From Hyphomicrobiales bacterium (GTDB taxonomy: Bacteria; Pseudomonadota; Alphaproteobacteria; Rhizobiales; Xanthobacteraceae), in contig JAKFVL010000005.1 in NCBI GenBank assembly GCA_021732215.1, positions 1 through 64,000 of the forward strand: a DNA stretch of 64,000 bases. The letters run 5' to 3'. A program made the position numbers and the translations under genes. Below are positions 55,089-63,406 of the stretch, in pieces. Each line of letters starts with the position of its first letter. Position 1 is the stretch's first letter. The notes under the pieces were generated by a model. It had not been told where the DNA came from, searched no databases, and was given only the letters and a program-made list of their open reading frames with translations.

Positions 55089-56960
55089 TCAGTAGGCGCT
55101 GAGCAGGTCGATTTTTGCGTTGGCCAGAATGAGACGCCGCGCCAGCAACGCCGAGAGGTTGCGCGTGATCTGCAGACTGATCTGCGGATGCAGGTTGCGA
55201 TAGTCGGAGAATGCGTCGAGCGGCAGTTCGAGACATCGCACCGGCGTATCGGCCCACACGTCGGCACTGCGCTCGGCCTCGATCATGGCCATCTCGCCGA
55301 ACACCATGCCTGGTCCGAGCGATGCGAGCCGCACGCCGCTTGCGAGCTTCACGCTCACCATTCCATTTTGCAGGAAGAAGATCGAATTCGCCGGTTCGCC
55401 CGCGCCAAGGATGCGCTGGCCGGTCTCGAAGTTCCGCGTGGTCGAAAGCCCGGCCAATTCTGCGATCTGCTCTGCGGTCAATTCAGCCAGCAGCGTCTGA
55501 TCGGTGAGATGCGAAGTTTCCTTCGACTGGAGGAATCCGCCATGGCGATAGATGATCTGATCTTCGGCCCATTCGATGGCATCGTCGAGCAGCACGAACC
55601 GCCTCAGCCGTGTCTCGCCACCCGCACTCGCGCGGATCGCCGCCGAAATCGGCGATTGATCCTCGAATCCGGTCAGGATCGAAGTCACGCCTGTTTTACC
55701 GAGAACAGCGAGATTTTCGCCGAGCAGCCGCGCGCCCGCCTGCGTCACGTCAGGTACGCGGCGGAAATCGAGAATCAGCAGCGGTGCGGCCGGCGGTTCG
55801 CTCGACAGCCGGCGGGTGATGTAATCGATCGCGGCGAAATTCAACGCGCCGATCAGTTCAAGCACACGGATGTCCTGGCGATGGTCCTCCAGAATTTGCT
55901 GCTCATGGGGCTGGCGGCTGCGGCGCGATGAAATGCCGGAGATGTCGTAGTCTGCGATGATGCAGGTGCGCACGTCGGCGCTGCGGTTCATCATGTGCAG
56001 GTCGAAGCGCGCCGACAGTGCCTCGCAGACCTTCAGTCCACGCACGCTGTTGCCGTGGCCGTCGAGGCAGGGAGAAAACGTACCGAGGCCAAGCTGAGAG
56101 GGCAGCGCAGCGACGATGCCGCCGCCGACGCCGCTCTTGGCCGGGATGCCGACGCGATAGACCCATTCGCCGGCGTAATCGTACATGCCCGAACTCGTCA
56201 TCACCGACAGCGTTTTGGCCACCACATAGGGTGTGATGACCCGAACGCCGGTGACCGGATTGATGCCGCGATTGGCCAGCGTGGCCGCCATGATCGCCAG
56301 ATCGCGCGCGGTGACGAGCACTGCGCACTGCCGGAAGTAGGTATCGAGCACGGCATCCACGTCCTGCACGACGGAATGGTTGCGCAGCAGCCAGGCGATC
56401 GCGCGGTTGCGGTCGCCGGTGAGGCGCTCGGATCGATGCACGTCCTCATCGATGCTGAGTTCGCGGCCGGCGAACTGGCCGAGTTTCTCTTGAATGCGGT
56501 CGAAAGCGGCTTCCCCATCGATCTGATGGATCAGACCCGAACATGCGATAGCGCCGGCGTTGACCATCGGGTTGAATGGCCGGTTGTCGGCCGTGAGCCG
56601 GATCGAGTTGAATGCTTCGCCGCTCGGCTCGACGCCGATCGCCGCCTCGACGCGCTTCTCGCCCACCAGCTCGAGCGCGAGCGCGAACACGAATGCCTTG
56701 GACACCGACTGGATCGTGAAAGGCACCGCGCTGTCGCCGATGTCATAGACGTACCCGTCGATGGTGGCGAGGCTGATGCCGAAATGAGCAGGATTGGCCC
56801 TTTTCAGTTCGGGAATGTAGTCGGCGACAGCGCCGGAGCCGTCCGTGACGAACTCCCGATGACACTGGTGCAGGAAACGCTGAAGCGGAGGCTGGGTGGC
56901 GTAACCGGTGGGCTGTACGATGGTTTTGCCATTGATCTGGCTATATGTTTTGGCGTCCAC
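55089..56960 (-). CDS. glsA: glutaminase A fused to STAS and cNMP-binding domains
   Basis: 623 residues. The glutaminase domain (about 1-310) converts glutamine to glutamate and ammonia and has the Ser-x-x-Lys pair S85 and K88 in TIQSVSKAF plus NPMVNAGAIA. A STAS domain (about 350-455, with LILDFRRVPDVTQAGARLL) and a cyclic-nucleotide-binding domain (about 490-610, with FGEMAMIEAERSADV) follow. The extra domains suggest second-messenger control; this is inferred. Normal E. coli glutaminases end near residue 310. Confidence 0.93.
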   Translation of the reverse strand: MDAKTYSQINGKTIVQPTGYATQPPLQRFLHQCHREFVTDGSGAVADYIPELKRANPAHFGISLATIDGYVYDIGDSAVPFTIQSVSKAFVFALALELVGEKRVEAAIGVEPSGEAFNSIRLTADNRPFNPMVNAGAIACSGLIHQIDGEAAFDRIQEKLGQFAGRELSIDEDVHRSERLTGDRNRAIAWLLRNHSVVQDVDAVLDTYFRQCAVLVTARDLAIMAATLANRGINPVTGVRVITPYVVAKTLSVMTSSGMYDYAGEWVYRVGIPAKSGVGGGIVAALPSQLGLGTFSPCLDGHGNSVRGLKVCEALSARFDLHMMNRSADVRTCIIADYDISGISSRRSRQPHEQQILEDHRQDIRVLELIGALNFAAIDYITRRLSSEPPAAPLLILDFRRVPDVTQAGARLLGENLAVLGKTGVTSILTGFEDQSPISAAIRASAGGETRLRRFVLLDDAIEWAEDQIIYRHGGFLQSKETSHLTDQTLLAELTAEQIAELAGLSTTRNFETGQRILGAGEPANSIFFLQNGMVSVKLASGVRLASLGPGMVFGEMAMIEAERSADVWADTPVRCLELPLDAFSDYRNLHPQISLQITRNLSALLARRLILANAKIDLLSAY

Positions 56961-57224
56961 GAACTCATCCTCCTTGCCGCAGGCGAAGCAATCCCTGTGC
57001 CATGAGCTGATCGTGTGAGGCGGTTGATGATCGCCGGGCGACCCAAAGCAGTCAGCGCAAGACCGCCCACGAATTGTACATCTGGCAGGCGAATTGCACT
57101 AAATTGGCTCAGGCGGAGGCCGTTTCTTGTGATCGCTCGCTGAAGGCGATAGCCGGGCTGTCTCGCTCCGGCTAGACTGCTACCCGCCGGGCCATGCAGA
57201 GACCAGATTTTGGGGGCCGCTATC

Positions 57225-57332
57225 ATGATCAGGGAATCGTCGCCGTTGTTTGTCTGGATCACGCTCGCGTTGCTGATCCTGGGCGCGATCGCATATGTGT
57301 CGGGAGCGCTGGTTGTCGACCGCATGATGTAG
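57225..57332 (+). CDS. possible small membrane protein, 35 residues
   Basis: One hydrophobic helix, LFVWITLALLILGAIAYVSG, spans most of the sequence. A gggggcc stretch lies a few bases upstream of ATG 57225. Too short for automatic detection; presence of a gene is plausible from composition but not proved. Confidence 0.4.
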   Translation: MIRESSPLFVWITLALLILGAIAYVSGALVVDRMM

Positions 57333-57452
57333 GGAGCATATGATCTAGCGCCGGAAGACGCGGACGATGAGCGCGACATCCGCGAGCGGGACGTGCGCGG
57401 CTTCCCATCCGGCGTCATGGACGCGCCGCGCGTGCGATTCTAAACTCTCCGA

Positions 57453-58424
57453 ATGAAAGCAATCGCGATTCTCACCAGCGGCGGCGATGCCCCCGGCATG
57501 AACGCCGCCATTCGTGCCGTGACGCGCAGCGCGCTCGACCGCAACATGGCGGTCTATGGTGTCCGCCAGGGATTTCAGGGGCTGATCGACGACCAGATGA
57601 CACCGCTCAATGCGCGCGAGGTCGGTGGCATCATCCAGATCGGCGGCACCTTTCTCGGCAGCGCGCGCTCGAAGGAATTCCGCGAGGACAGCGGACGCTC
57701 GAAGGCGCTGCGCAATCTCGCCACCCGCGGCATCGACGGCCTCGTGGTGATCGGGGGCAACGGATCGCAGACCGGCTCCTCGATGCTGAGCAAGCTCGGT
57801 TTCCCCGTGGTCGGAATCGCATCGACCATCGACAACGATCTTTACGGCACCGACGTCACCATCGGCTGCGACACCGCGATCAACGTCACGCTGGAAGCGA
57901 TCGATCATCTGCGCACCACCGGCTCGTCGCATACCCGCGCGTTTCTGGTCGAGACCATGGGACGGGACTGTGGCTACCTCGCCATGATGGCCGGATTGGC
58001 CGGCGGCGCCGAAGTGATCTCGACGCCGGAGTTCGAGGTGCCGGCCGGCGTGATCGCTGAGCGGCTGCGCGCGGCCTATGAGCGCGGCAAGACCCACGCC
58101 ATCGTGGTGATGGCCGAAGGCGTCAAGGAGAATGCCGCACACATCCTCGCCTACTTCGAAAAGGACAAGCGGATGATCGGCTTCGAGCTGCGCGCCACCA
58201 CGCTCGGTCATGTGGTGCGCGGCGCGCCGCCGACCGCGTTCGACCGCCTGCTGGCGACGCGGCTTGGCGTTGCCGCGATCAAGTCGCTCGGCGAGGGTGT
58301 CTCCGGCGTGCTGATCGGCGAACAGCGCGGCGAGATCACCCGCACGCCGCTCGGCGAGATCGCCGGCAAGACCAAGCCGATCTCGACCGACCTGATCGAA
58401 CTCGCGCGCGTGCTGGCGAAGTAG
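57453..58424 (+). CDS. pfkA: 6-phosphofructokinase family protein
   Basis: 323 residues. Transfers phosphate to fructose 6-phosphate in glycolysis. Family blocks are GGDAPGMNAAIRAVT (about residues 10-24), ASTIDNDLYGTD (catalytic Asp in the TIDND turn) and VETMGRDCGYLA. The ATP site reads GGNGS where E. coli PfkA has GGDGS; whether the phosphate donor is ATP or pyrophosphate is unsure. Its neighbours do not encode glycolytic enzymes. Confidence 0.9.
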   Translation: MKAIAILTSGGDAPGMNAAIRAVTRSALDRNMAVYGVRQGFQGLIDDQMTPLNAREVGGIIQIGGTFLGSARSKEFREDSGRSKALRNLATRGIDGLVVIGGNGSQTGSSMLSKLGFPVVGIASTIDNDLYGTDVTIGCDTAINVTLEAIDHLRTTGSSHTRAFLVETMGRDCGYLAMMAGLAGGAEVISTPEFEVPAGVIAERLRAAYERGKTHAIVVMAEGVKENAAHILAYFEKDKRMIGFELRATTLGHVVRGAPPTAFDRLLATRLGVAAIKSLGEGVSGVLIGEQRGEITRTPLGEIAGKTKPISTDLIELARVLAK

Positions 58425-58519
58425 GGCCGAAACCGCGTTCCGGCACATTGCCGCTGAACCTTTGCGGGCTGAGTTGCGTCCAACCACGAGCGGTTGCGTG
58501 GCATCCTGGCGCGGAGACG

Positions 58520-59425
58520 ATGAGCGTGGACATCGGAAACGGCAGCAGGGCGGTTGCGATGCCCAATCTCGGGTCAATCGATCCCGATCTGACGCTGACC
58601 TACTACTCCGATCTCTTCACCAGGAAGATGCCGTGGCTGTTCGCGCTGTGCCTCGTCATCGGCGTCTGGGCTGTCGGCTGGTTGCCCGGACCCAACCCCG
58701 GCTGGCTTGGCATTCCGGTTGGCCTGTTCGGGCTGGGTTATTCGATCGTCGAGCGCGTCAATCCATCGCCGATGCTGGTGCTGACGCCGGACGGCATCGG
58801 CTATCGCAATATCTCCAAGCGCATCATTCCCTGGGAAGCGGTCGCGGATATCACCGTCGCCACGCACTCGTTCCGCTATCGAAACTCGACCGTGATCTTC
58901 GAGGACGTGACGGTGCTCTGGATATCGAACGAGGACTACGATCGCGAGATCCATGCTTTCACCAACCCGATTTCGCGCGGGCCGAACTGGGACAACAACT
59001 TCATCCACGAAGGCGGGCAAACCGGCATCGTCATTCCGCACGAGATGGTCCAGATGCAGGCCGCGTTGCTGCGCGGCGAGATCATGGCGCGCTGGGAGAA
59101 ATTTTCCGGCCGCGCCGCGGGTGCGATGACCGTACGCGCCGAGCGGGAGAGGCGCACGATGCCGCGCCGGCCGCGCATGATCGACGTCGTGTTCGGCGCG
59201 ATTGGCGTCCTGCTTGTCGCCGGCTACTTCGCCTGGTCCAGCGGCCTGATCAAGCCGCCGCGCGACGATTCCGCATACTGGAACGATCTGGAGAAGCGCA
59301 ACGCGGAAATCGATCGCACCAGCAAACGCATCAGCGACGAGATGAGACGCAGGAACGACGTGCGTGACAGCCTGCTGAAATCGTTTCCGTGGATGACCGA
59401 CGATGAAAACAAGGCGAAGCCCTGA
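58520..59425 (+). CDS. hypothetical membrane protein
   Basis: 301 residues with two N-terminal helices (about 36-75), a large cytosolic or periplasmic domain, a third helix near 220-240 (VVFGAIGVLLVAGYFAW) and a charged C-terminal tail. The start at 58520 is preceded by gcggag; the longer frame from 58448 was rejected. No family recognised. Location 95 bases after pfkA. Confidence 0.68.
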   Translation: MSVDIGNGSRAVAMPNLGSIDPDLTLTYYSDLFTRKMPWLFALCLVIGVWAVGWLPGPNPGWLGIPVGLFGLGYSIVERVNPSPMLVLTPDGIGYRNISKRIIPWEAVADITVATHSFRYRNSTVIFEDVTVLWISNEDYDREIHAFTNPISRGPNWDNNFIHEGGQTGIVIPHEMVQMQAALLRGEIMARWEKFSGRAAGAMTVRAERERRTMPRRPRMIDVVFGAIGVLLVAGYFAWSSGLIKPPRDDSAYWNDLEKRNAEIDRTSKRISDEMRRRNDVRDSLLKSFPWMTDDENKAKP

Positions 59426-59680
59426 GGGCGCGTGACGCGCCGGTGCGCGCGATGCAGTGACGACACGTCTGGCAAGAGACACGCTTTACAGTTGACGAAT
59501 GGTTTCCGGTTTCGCGCTTTGCCCGAGGCGGGAAGGCGAAATTCGCACGATTATACCTGCGGCCGGCCGATCCTGAAGCATTGGCGATGTTAACCGCTTC
59601 GCCGCCTCACGAAGCATCAATCATTGTCGGCTAGCCTGAGGCCAAGAAATCGACAAGAAAAATCCGGGCGGCCCAGCACA

Positions 59681-60316
59681 ATGTCGGACATCGTCACATC
59701 TGAAAGTCTTGCTCCTGTCGCGCATCGCGGGGGGATCCCGCAACTGTGGACGAAGTCCTATGCCTGGCTGCGCTCGCTCGCGGCCCATCCCGATCCGCTG
59801 GTGGAAGCCAACAACTGGGTGGCGCTGACGATCGGTTCGCACCTGCCGTTCTGGCCGCTCTATGTGACGGGCATCGCCGGCTCCGAGGCCTGGCCGAGCG
59901 CGCTGCTGACGATCGCGCTGACGCCGTTCTTTCTCGCGATCCCGCTGATTGCCCGCCGCAGCGGCTTCGCCAGCCGCATCGCGATGCCGGTGTTCGGCAT
60001 CGTCAACACGATCTTCACCATGTGGGTGCTTGGGATCAATTCCGGGACGGAAGTGTTCCTCGTTCCGTGCGCGGCGCTCGCCGCCATCGTGTTCCGCCGC
60101 TCCGAGCGCTGGCTGATGCTGTGCCTGACCATGGCTCCGCTGCTGATCTGGTGGGCGTTGCAGACCTGGCCGCTGCCGGTGCTGCAGGAATTCACCGGCA
60201 CGGTGGCGCGCGATCTCAAGGTGATGAACGTGTTCAGCGTCGCGCTGCTGATCGTGGCGTTCGGCTGGTTTCAGGTCGGCATCTACGGCAAGATGGAAGA
60301 CGCGGCCGCGCGATAA
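59681..60316 (+). CDS. hypothetical membrane protein
   Basis: 211 residues with about five to six hydrophobic helices between residues 50 and 200, ending with a short charged tail. The start at 59681 (MSDIVTSE) was chosen because an upstream frame from 59624 lacks a ribosome site. No family recognised. Confidence 0.68.
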   Translation: MSDIVTSESLAPVAHRGGIPQLWTKSYAWLRSLAAHPDPLVEANNWVALTIGSHLPFWPLYVTGIAGSEAWPSALLTIALTPFFLAIPLIARRSGFASRIAMPVFGIVNTIFTMWVLGINSGTEVFLVPCAALAAIVFRRSERWLMLCLTMAPLLIWWALQTWPLPVLQEFTGTVARDLKVMNVFSVALLIVAFGWFQVGIYGKMEDAAAR

Positions 60317-60652
60317 TTCACCGCCGGTTCCGCTGCACATCCTCGCCATCGTTCCCATATGAAGGGCATGGCGGCCAACAAGGCAGCGGTTTCACAAACA
60401 GCGACCTCAAAACACCGATGACCGTGCGGCCCCGGTGGCGCGGCACTTGCACGAGGTGACTTTGTGCTGGTGGCGGAGAGCGGTGATGTGGGGCAGGCGG
60501 TGGGCGTGCTGGTCACAACGTAGGCAGACGCATCTGCTCGCGAGAATGTTCGTCATGATAAAATCACAACATCCGGCCAACATCATCGGACGCTTTATCC
60601 GGCGTTGAATCCGGTGCAAATTGCGGATCGCAAAATACTCGCAAGGGGCCTC
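60317..60652. other. 336-bp intergenic region before the Rieske gene
   Basis: No open gene of good composition is visible. It becomes A+T-richer towards the end (60530-60640), where the promoter of the Rieske gene is expected. aagggg precedes ATG 60653. No repeat of families A-D was recognised. Confidence 0.4.
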
Positions 60653-61756
60653 ATGTCCGATACTCTCGATCCATCTGTCCACCTTCCGTCTGCTCCCCTT
60701 GATCCGCCTGCCCGCGATGCCTCTGAAAAGCCCGGGATCGATCTTCGCCGCGTCGGCTCGCATCCGGATCACTGGTATCCGCTGGCATGGTCGCACGAGA
60801 TCAAGCCCGGCAAGACCTATGCGGCGCGGTTCGCCGGCGAGCCGATCGTTCTGGTGCGGCCGAAGGAGGGCGGGGCCATCTTCGCGCTGGAGGATCGCTG
60901 CGCGCACCGGCAGGTGCCGCTGTCCAAGGGCGTCGTCGACGGATGCGCGGTGCGTTGCTGCTATCACGGGTGGACTTACGACGCCTCCGGCAAATGCATC
61001 GACGTGCCGTATCTCGGCAAGGACAAACTGCCGAATGGCGTGCGTGCCTATCCGTGCCGCGAACGTGAAGGACTGGTTCTCGTCTGGCCCGGCAATCCGG
61101 AACTGATGACCGAACCCGGTCCGCTCGGTTCCGCGAGCGACAAGGCGTTCAAGACCCGCCGCTTCGGCAAGCAGGTTCGCTGCCATTACACGTTCATGCA
61201 CGAGAATCTGATGGACATGAATCATCAGTTCCTGCATCGGCGCAACATGGGCAAGATCGCGCCGCGCTATCTCGGCCGCCGCCGCGGCGACGACTGGATG
61301 GAGGTCGATTACAGTTTTGCCCGCCTCGAAGGCAGCCAGCCGATCGGCGAGGCGCTGATCCTGAGCAGCCGGCGCGGCGCGTCGCGCGAGAGCAAGGATC
61401 TGATGACGATCCGCACCGAGTATCCCTACCAGACGCTGCGCATCTGGACTTCAGGCGACGAACCCGTGATGCATCTGTGGATCGCCTACACGCCGGTCGA
61501 TGCCGAGCAGAAATTCAACCGCACGTTCGGACTGCTGTCGGTGCGCCGCCCGAAAATTCCGGGTTTGCTCGATGTGGCCTGGCCGTTGCTGGTGTGGTTC
61601 ACCGAACGGATTTTCGCGGAGGACCGCGAGATCGTGGAAATGGAACAGCGCGCCCACGACGCGCAGGGCTCGGACTGGAATCAGGAAGTGTTTCCGCCGA
61701 TCCGCGATCTGCGCGATCTGCTGGCGGCGAACGGCGCGCCGATGGCGGGGAAGTAA
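60653..61756 (+). CDS. aromatic ring-hydroxylating dioxygenase alpha subunit-like Rieske protein
   Basis: 367 residues. The Rieske cluster ligands are C83-x-H85 and C102-x2-H105. The catalytic domain has ENLMDMNHQFLHR, supplying the Asp and two His around the non-haem iron. It resembles stand-alone Rieske oxygenases of the vanillate demethylase type that use a separate ferredoxin reductase; none is next to it. The substrate is unknown. The start at 60653 follows aagggg. Confidence 0.9.
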   Translation: MSDTLDPSVHLPSAPLDPPARDASEKPGIDLRRVGSHPDHWYPLAWSHEIKPGKTYAARFAGEPIVLVRPKEGGAIFALEDRCAHRQVPLSKGVVDGCAVRCCYHGWTYDASGKCIDVPYLGKDKLPNGVRAYPCREREGLVLVWPGNPELMTEPGPLGSASDKAFKTRRFGKQVRCHYTFMHENLMDMNHQFLHRRNMGKIAPRYLGRRRGDDWMEVDYSFARLEGSQPIGEALILSSRRGASRESKDLMTIRTEYPYQTLRIWTSGDEPVMHLWIAYTPVDAEQKFNRTFGLLSVRRPKIPGLLDVAWPLLVWFTERIFAEDREIVEMEQRAHDAQGSDWNQEVFPPIRDLRDLLAANGAPMAGK

Positions 61757-61771
61757 CGGAGCCGTTTCTTC

Positions 61772-61882
61772 TTCATTGCCGGGCTTAGCCGTTCGAAGAA
61801 CGGCGTCGTTTCGCTCGCTTATGACCCGGCAATCTAGTTTTCTCGAAAGAAGATGGATGCCCGGATCAAGTCCGGGCATGAC
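61772..61882. repeat. intergenic repeat, family D copy 3
   Basis: cattgccgggctta pairs with gacccggcaat in its left half, and atgcccggatcaagtccggg catgacg forms the right half. Similar copies are at 41388 and 42585. With the next element it fills most of the gap between 61757 and 62080. Confidence 0.8.
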
Positions 61883-61928
61883 GAAGGAAGCGTGGCGCAA
61901 CTTCCGTCATTCCAGGCCAGGAGCTTTT

Positions 61929-62062
61929 CCCTCCCCCGCGTAGCGTGGGGAGGGTGGCGCACGTGAGCGAAAGCGAACAGGCGCCGGGTGGGGGTATCAC
62001 CCCACCCCGGCCTCCGCTCGCGATGCTCGCTCGGCCGACCCTCCCCATCGAGGGGAGGGATA
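61929..62062. repeat. intergenic palindromic repeat, family A copy 4
   Basis: ccctcccccgcgtagcgtgg on the left, ccctccccatcgaggggagg on the right, and gcgccgggtgggggta with taccccaccccggc in the centre. Nearly the same layout as 3640-3774. Between convergent genes. Confidence 0.88.
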
Positions 62063-62080
62063 ACAGTGAGTGCGTCAGTC

Positions 62081-62440
62081 CTAGGTGGCTTTTGCCTTCC
62101 TGGCTTTCGTCTCTAGCTTCGCCGCCTTGGCTTCTTCTTTGGCCTTCACCTTCTCGCTCATCTTCACCGCCTCAGCCTCGGCTTCCTCACCGAGCCGGCG
62201 CATGGTGCGCGCATAGCTGTCGGCGGTGTTGTCGGCCGACATCTGCAGACGCCGCGCGGCGGCAGCACCTTCATCCATTGCGTGCTTCGCCATCGCCTTG
62301 AAGCGCGCCTTGCCCGGCGCATCCTTCGCCCTCGCGGCGAGCGCGAGATAATGGTCGCGACCTTCCTTTGCCGCCGCCATCAGGCTCCTGTGCTGCTGCT
62401 TCGAGAGCTGCCGGATGATGGTGTCGAGGGAGGCGGGCAT
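62081..62440 (-). CDS. hypothetical Ala/Lys-rich helical protein
   Basis: 119 residues, entirely helical by composition. The C-terminal 40 residues are Lys/Glu/Ala-rich (EEAKAAKLETKARKAKAT) and probably coiled or disordered. The start at 62440 follows agaaactctc, a weak ribosome site. No family was recognised. It marks the end of the ordinary-GC region before the accessory patch. Confidence 0.62.
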   Translation of the reverse strand: MPASLDTIIRQLSKQQHRSLMAAAKEGRDHYLALAARAKDAPGKARFKAMAKHAMDEGAAAARRLQMSADNTADSYARTMRRLGEEAEAEAVKMSEKVKAKEEAKAAKLETKARKAKAT

Positions 62441-62653
62441 GAGAGTTTCTCGTAAATGATGATGCAGTCACTTAGCAGGCGGAGACCTAGGCAGGCAAAT
62501 TCGGAACGCCTTCGGCCATAAGCAGACTAAGGGGGTCTTGTAAAAAGGAGCAAATCAGATTCAACTAGGAAAATAACCTTAGCGCCAACGTTGGCCGTAG
62601 CGCGTTATTGAGAAGTTTGCCTCACCTTGGAGGCGCCGCGCCGAGGAACACAT

Positions 62654-63406
62654 ATGGCTGATACATCCATTGAGTGGACTGATTCAACTTGGAATCCGGT
62701 CGCGGGCTGTACGGTTATCACAGCGGGCTGCACGAACTGCTACGCTATGCGTATGGCGGCGCGCCTCGATGCGATGGGCGTGAAGAAGTATAAGGGCCTC
62801 ACCCGAAAGAGCGGTGGTCGCTACGTTTGGACTGGCCGTATTCGGCTTGATACCGACGCGCTGACCGTTCCGTTGTCTTGGAAAAAGCCACGCAAGATTT
62901 TCGTCAACTCTATGTCTGATTTATTTCATGAGGACGTCCCGTCGCATTTTGTTGCGCGGGTTTGGTCAGTGATGTCGGAGACGCCGAGGCATACCTACCA
63001 AATCCTCACAAAGCGCCCCGACCGGATGCGATCTGTCATCAAGAAAGAGAAGCTATCGACGCTTTCCAATGTTTGGTTGGGCGCCAGTGTTGAGAGCGCG
63101 GCTGTATTGCATCGGCTAAATGATCTTCGCAAAACACCAGCCACAGTCCGCTTTGTTTCGTTCGAGCCGCTTCTCGGTTCGGTAGCGAATGCTGATCTTG
63201 CGGAAATCCACTGGGCGATCGTCGGCGGAGAGTCGGGTCCGCGAGCGAGGCCGATGGAAGAAAAGTGGGTCGAGGAGATCCAATTGCTTTGCGAAGAGGC
63301 CAACACTGCATTTTTCTTCAAGCAGTGGGGTGGTCGGAATAAAAAAGCGAGTGGACGACGCTATCAAGGGCGCACTTGGGATGCGCTGCCCGATTTAAGG
63401 ATATGA
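62654..63406 (+). CDS. DUF5131 (phage Gp37/Gp68) three-Cys-motif protein
   Basis: 250 residues. The family opening IEWTDSTWNPVAGC is followed by Cys19, Cys26 and Cys29 (C-x6-C-x2-C), then KIFVNSMSDLFH, ILTKRPDRM, FEPLLG and VVGGESGPRARPM-like blocks that define DUF5131. The three Cys resemble radical-SAM iron-sulfur ligands, but that role is unproved. Codon use is less G+C-rich than the surroundings. The start at 62654 is the Met before SIEW. It overlaps the convergent TcmP gene by 43 bases. Confidence 0.9.
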   Translation: MADTSIEWTDSTWNPVAGCTVITAGCTNCYAMRMAARLDAMGVKKYKGLTRKSGGRYVWTGRIRLDTDALTVPLSWKKPRKIFVNSMSDLFHEDVPSHFVARVWSVMSETPRHTYQILTKRPDRMRSVIKKEKLSTLSNVWLGASVESAAVLHRLNDLRKTPATVRFVSFEPLLGSVANADLAEIHWAIVGGESGPRARPMEEKWVEEIQLLCEEANTAFFFKQWGGRNKKASGRRYQGRTWDALPDLRI

